8,528 nt of DNA from Pirellulaceae bacterium (GTDB lineage: Bacteria > Planctomycetota > Planctomycetia > Pirellulales > Pirellulaceae): assembly GCA_020846515.1 (NCBI GenBank), contig JADLDX010000315.1, positions 1 to 8,528 of the forward strand, written 5' to 3'. Every line of letters starts with the position of its first letter. The first letter of the stretch is position 1. The notes below the pieces were generated by a model, which did not search any database, was not told the origin of the DNA, and worked only from the letters and a program-made list of their open reading frames with translations. Both the position numbers and the translations under genes were made by a program. This document shows, piece by piece, positions 7,001-8,528 of the stretch.

Positions 7001-7069
7001 GGTAGCCACCGTCGCCAGACGGTGGACTCGTCTGGAGGCGAAATCCACCGCTTGGTAGCGGTGGCTACC
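7001..7069. repeat. Nested inverted-repeat element with competing hairpins
   Basis: GGTAGCCACCG (7001-7011) and CGGTGGCTACC (7059-7069) form an 11-bp perfect outer stem. Inside, CCACCGTC (7006-7013) can pair with GACGGTGG (7018-7025), AGACG (7017-7021) with CGTCT (7029-7033), and CCACCGC (7045-7051) with GCGGTGG (7058-7064). Several of these share arms with the outer stem, so they exclude one another. The element lies between two minus-strand genes, about 60 bases after the stop at 7132 and 75 bases before the ATG at 6926. No U-tract follows the stem on either strand, so it is not a classic terminator. A dispersed intergenic repeat or an RNA-level regulator is possible. Confidence 0.7.
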
Positions 7070-7131
7070 TAAAAATCTCTGACAAGACACAACTCGATAG
7101 CTGCAAACAGGTCCAATACGGGATGAAGCCA

Positions 7132-8058
7132 CTATTCGCCGGCCGTGCGGCGGATCGGTTTATTGACGACGCGCAAGAGCGGGACAGTGGTGGGACCGCC
7201 ATGGAAGGTTCGTCCGGTGTCGAGATAATGATCGTATACGAAGACACCGTGCTTAGCATTACCCGCGCGCAGGCAGCGGAGAATTGAGGGATGCCCGCAC
7301 TCGGCGCAAGCCACGCGCAGGCCGTGATTGTCCAGTAACTGGTGGAGCATTTTGGCAAACCGCTGATTCTCCTCAAGAGAACCAAAGGCCCAACCATGAA
7401 ACTGCTGGATGCGTTGTTCGATGGCCCGTCGAATCTGCTGCTGGAGAACACCGATCTCTTCGCTCAGTTCACGCACCTGCTCGACAGCCTGCCCAATCGA
7501 AGCGGCTGGCAAAGTCATGCGTTGGCGCAAACCGCCATGAACTCGTTCACCAATCAACTGGATGCTGCGCAAGAACATTTTCTTTTGCTCAGCCGCCAAG
7601 GGGTGCGATTGGTCTTGCAACACCAACTCGATCAAGGCGATGGGGTCACCAAAGTGCATGACCGGTCCGAATAGAAGTGCGTGACTGGTAGGACTGCTGG
7701 TAGCGGTCGCTTTGCGTCCGGTCCCGGTCTGCGGTTCGGCCAACATAGGTTGGCGTTGCTGCCAGGCCAATTGCACCAGTTTTTCGTGTTTCTTTTGGTC
7801 GAGCGTCGAATGGATGACGCGATCCATTTGATAAGGCACGCCAAAGATTGCCCCACCGGTGGCGTGGGCTCTCAACCAGGCTACACCAGCCATGGCTGAA
7901 AACATTTCGCACAACTGGGGCACTAACTGCTCCAGAAACGGCTGCAACGGTTGATCGCCATCGATCAACGCGGCCAGCTTCTTGATTTGTGCACTAGTAG
8001 GTCCAGCAGAATTGTTGGGTAAATCCTGCAAGGCATGTTGTAGCGTGTCGGTACTCAT
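7132..8058 (-). CDS. GAF-like domain protein with coiled coil and C-terminal Cys module
   Basis: The 308-residue cytoplasmic protein has no signal peptide or membrane segment. Residues about 36-175 look like a GAF sensor domain: a helix (LQPFLEQLVPQLCEMF), the strand AGVAWLRA (57-64), a Gly-rich turn and IFGVPYQM (71-78), the second core strand HALLFGPVMHF (126-136), ALIELVLQD (141-149) and a closing helix to about 178. Residues 188-222 form a probable coiled coil (IGQAVEQVRELSEEIG onward). The C-terminus (245-300) carries CAECG at 251-255, Cys262 and then VFVYDHYLDTGRTFHGG, a small beta module that might bind a metal; its function is not known to me. The start is ATG at 8058, with AGGA seven bases upstream (8066-8069). 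The frame is open back to a TTG at 8118, but no ribosome site supports that start. GAF is inferred from pattern, not proven. Confidence 0.7.
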   Translation of the reverse strand: MSTDTLQHALQDLPNNSAGPTSAQIKKLAALIDGDQPLQPFLEQLVPQLCEMFSAMAGVAWLRAHATGGAIFGVPYQMDRVIHSTLDQKKHEKLVQLAWQQRQPMLAEPQTGTGRKATATSSPTSHALLFGPVMHFGDPIALIELVLQDQSHPLAAEQKKMFLRSIQLIGERVHGGLRQRMTLPAASIGQAVEQVRELSEEIGVLQQQIRRAIEQRIQQFHGWAFGSLEENQRFAKMLHQLLDNHGLRVACAECGHPSILRCLRAGNAKHGVFVYDHYLDTGRTFHGGPTTVPLLRVVNKPIRRTAGE

Positions 8059-8476
8059 ATCAGTGTCCTGCCTGGAGTCGATTGCCAGTTCGATGCCGCT
8101 CAAGGCAGTAAGTTCCAAGTCGGAAAATTCTGCCTAAACTTCGTTGGCGGATATTTTCAAACGCTTGGCCGGATGTTTATACTCTACGTACGAACATGCC
8201 TGGTTGTCGAGACCGCGGCGCAGAATTTCTTCGGAAAGACTTTTGGCAATAAACTCTGGGAACTTCGCACTTGGCGAGGCGTCCAACACCCCAGACTTGG
8301 CCAGATCAGCGCAGCGGTGGAGACAGCGGAATTGGTATAACCGTCACTTGTCGGGCACTGGATTGTCAGAAATCCATAGCGGCGTTGGCCGAGTGGCTTG
8401 TTTCGAGCAGGCGGGCGCTTACCTTGACAACTTGCAGTCGCGGATTTCCTCGGATAACCCCAGCGGTAAGGTACGT
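8059..8476. other. Divergent intergenic region, no gene supported
   Basis: This 418-bp stretch separates two outward-facing genes. Plus-strand promoter candidates are TTTTCA (8154-8159) with TATACT (8178-8183), 18 bases apart, and an extended -10 TGGTATAAC (8333-8341) with no good -35 box. A minus-strand TATAAA overlaps the first -10 box (8181-8176). A minus-strand frame spanning 8492-8184 is open, but its composition does not look like a real protein and it overlaps the start of the plus-strand gene. A plus-strand frame of 18 codons from 8195 is too short to support. Confidence 0.4.
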
Positions 8477-8528
8477 ATGTCCTCAACTCCATCGCAAGAA
8501 ACTGTTGAGCAAACCAAACAGCAGATTC
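8477..8528 (+). CDS. N-terminus of a plus-strand gene running off the window
   Basis: ATG at 8477 opens a frame that stays open to the window end and encodes MSSTPSQETVEQTKQQI. AAGG lies five bases upstream (8468-8471). The polar, Glu/Gln-rich start looks like a soluble cytoplasmic N-terminus without a signal peptide. From memory, planctomycete HlyD/GAF-type proteins often begin with a similar EQTKxxI segment; if so it would share a domain type with the divergent GAF-like gene at 7132-8058. Seventeen codons are too few for a firm identification. Confidence 0.5.
   Translation, partial: MSSTPSQETVEQTKQQI

Noticed and set aside
7284..7674. Overlapping plus-strand frames of 110 and 125 codons
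   Set aside because: Both are antisense to the GAF-like gene, whose start and ribosome site are good; they lack ribosome sites and motifs.
8059..8118. 20-residue N-terminal extension of the GAF-like protein from a TTG start
   Set aside because: No ribosome site precedes the TTG, whereas AGGA lies seven bases before the ATG at 8058.
8424..8458. Perfect TTGACA (8424-8429) as a -35 box
   Set aside because: The only -10-like word downstream (GATAAC, 8453-8458) is 23 bases away, too far for a normal promoter.
8380..8460. tRNA-like stretch with GGCCGAGTGGC, similar to the D-arm of tRNA-Ser/Leu
   Set aside because: No T-arm GTTCGA motif, matching acceptor stem or anticodon arm could be placed downstream, so the match looks accidental.
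8184..8492. 102-codon open frame on the minus strand
   Set aside because: It overlaps the likely start of the plus-strand gene at 8477, has no ribosome site or recognisable motif, and its composition is like a shadow frame.

Overview
The window looks like chromosomal DNA of a moderately GC-rich bacterium. A planctomycete of the Pirellulaceae type is the best guess. This is inferred from general knowledge, not a database match: several genes lack a clear Shine-Dalgarno site, one gene encodes a secreted protein with a helical C-terminus of the kind common in planctomycetes, and the intergenic DNA is full of ACCCTCC/GGAGGGT and GGTAGCCACC/GGTGGCTACC inverted repeats. No phage, plasmid, CRISPR, rRNA or convincing tRNA gene was seen.

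Layout. (1) Bases 1-2838, minus strand: a hydantoinase/5-oxoprolinase gene of the fused HyuA-HyuB type. The HyuA-like half (2838-772) ends at a TAG codon. The same frame then stays open for 257 more codons to the window edge and encodes the end of the HyuA region plus an unmistakable HyuB domain, so a single in-frame amber codon splits an otherwise intact fused enzyme. (2) Bases 2860-3304: two tandem copies (220-bp period) of a highly structured intergenic repeat with GAACTAACCCTC/GAGGGTTAGTTC ends, internal hairpins and a CAG-triplet tract after each copy. (3) Bases 3307-4347, minus: a secreted protein of unknown function with a GTG start behind a strong AAGGAGG site. (4) A 252-bp divergent promoter region, then bases 4600-5943, plus: a beta-ketoacyl-ACP synthase with a complete Cys-His-His triad. 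(5) Bases 5940-6926, minus: a DapA/NanA-family lyase convergent with the synthase, the two stop codons overlapping in CTAA. (6) Bases 7001-7069: a compact element with mutually exclusive hairpins. (7) Bases 7132-8058, minus: a probable GAF-domain protein with a coiled coil and a Cys-containing C-terminal module. (8) Bases 8059-8476: a divergent intergenic region, followed by the first 17 codons of a plus-strand gene that runs off the window.

The genes do not form one pathway. Orientations alternate and each gene seems to be its own transcription unit. The enzymes suggest ordinary metabolism: ATP-dependent cyclic amide hydrolysis, acyl-chain condensation and pyruvate-type aldol cleavage. The most notable points are the in-frame TAG in the oxoprolinase, the paired structured repeat, and the hairpin element with competing folds. 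I see no clear sign of a new defence or mobile system.
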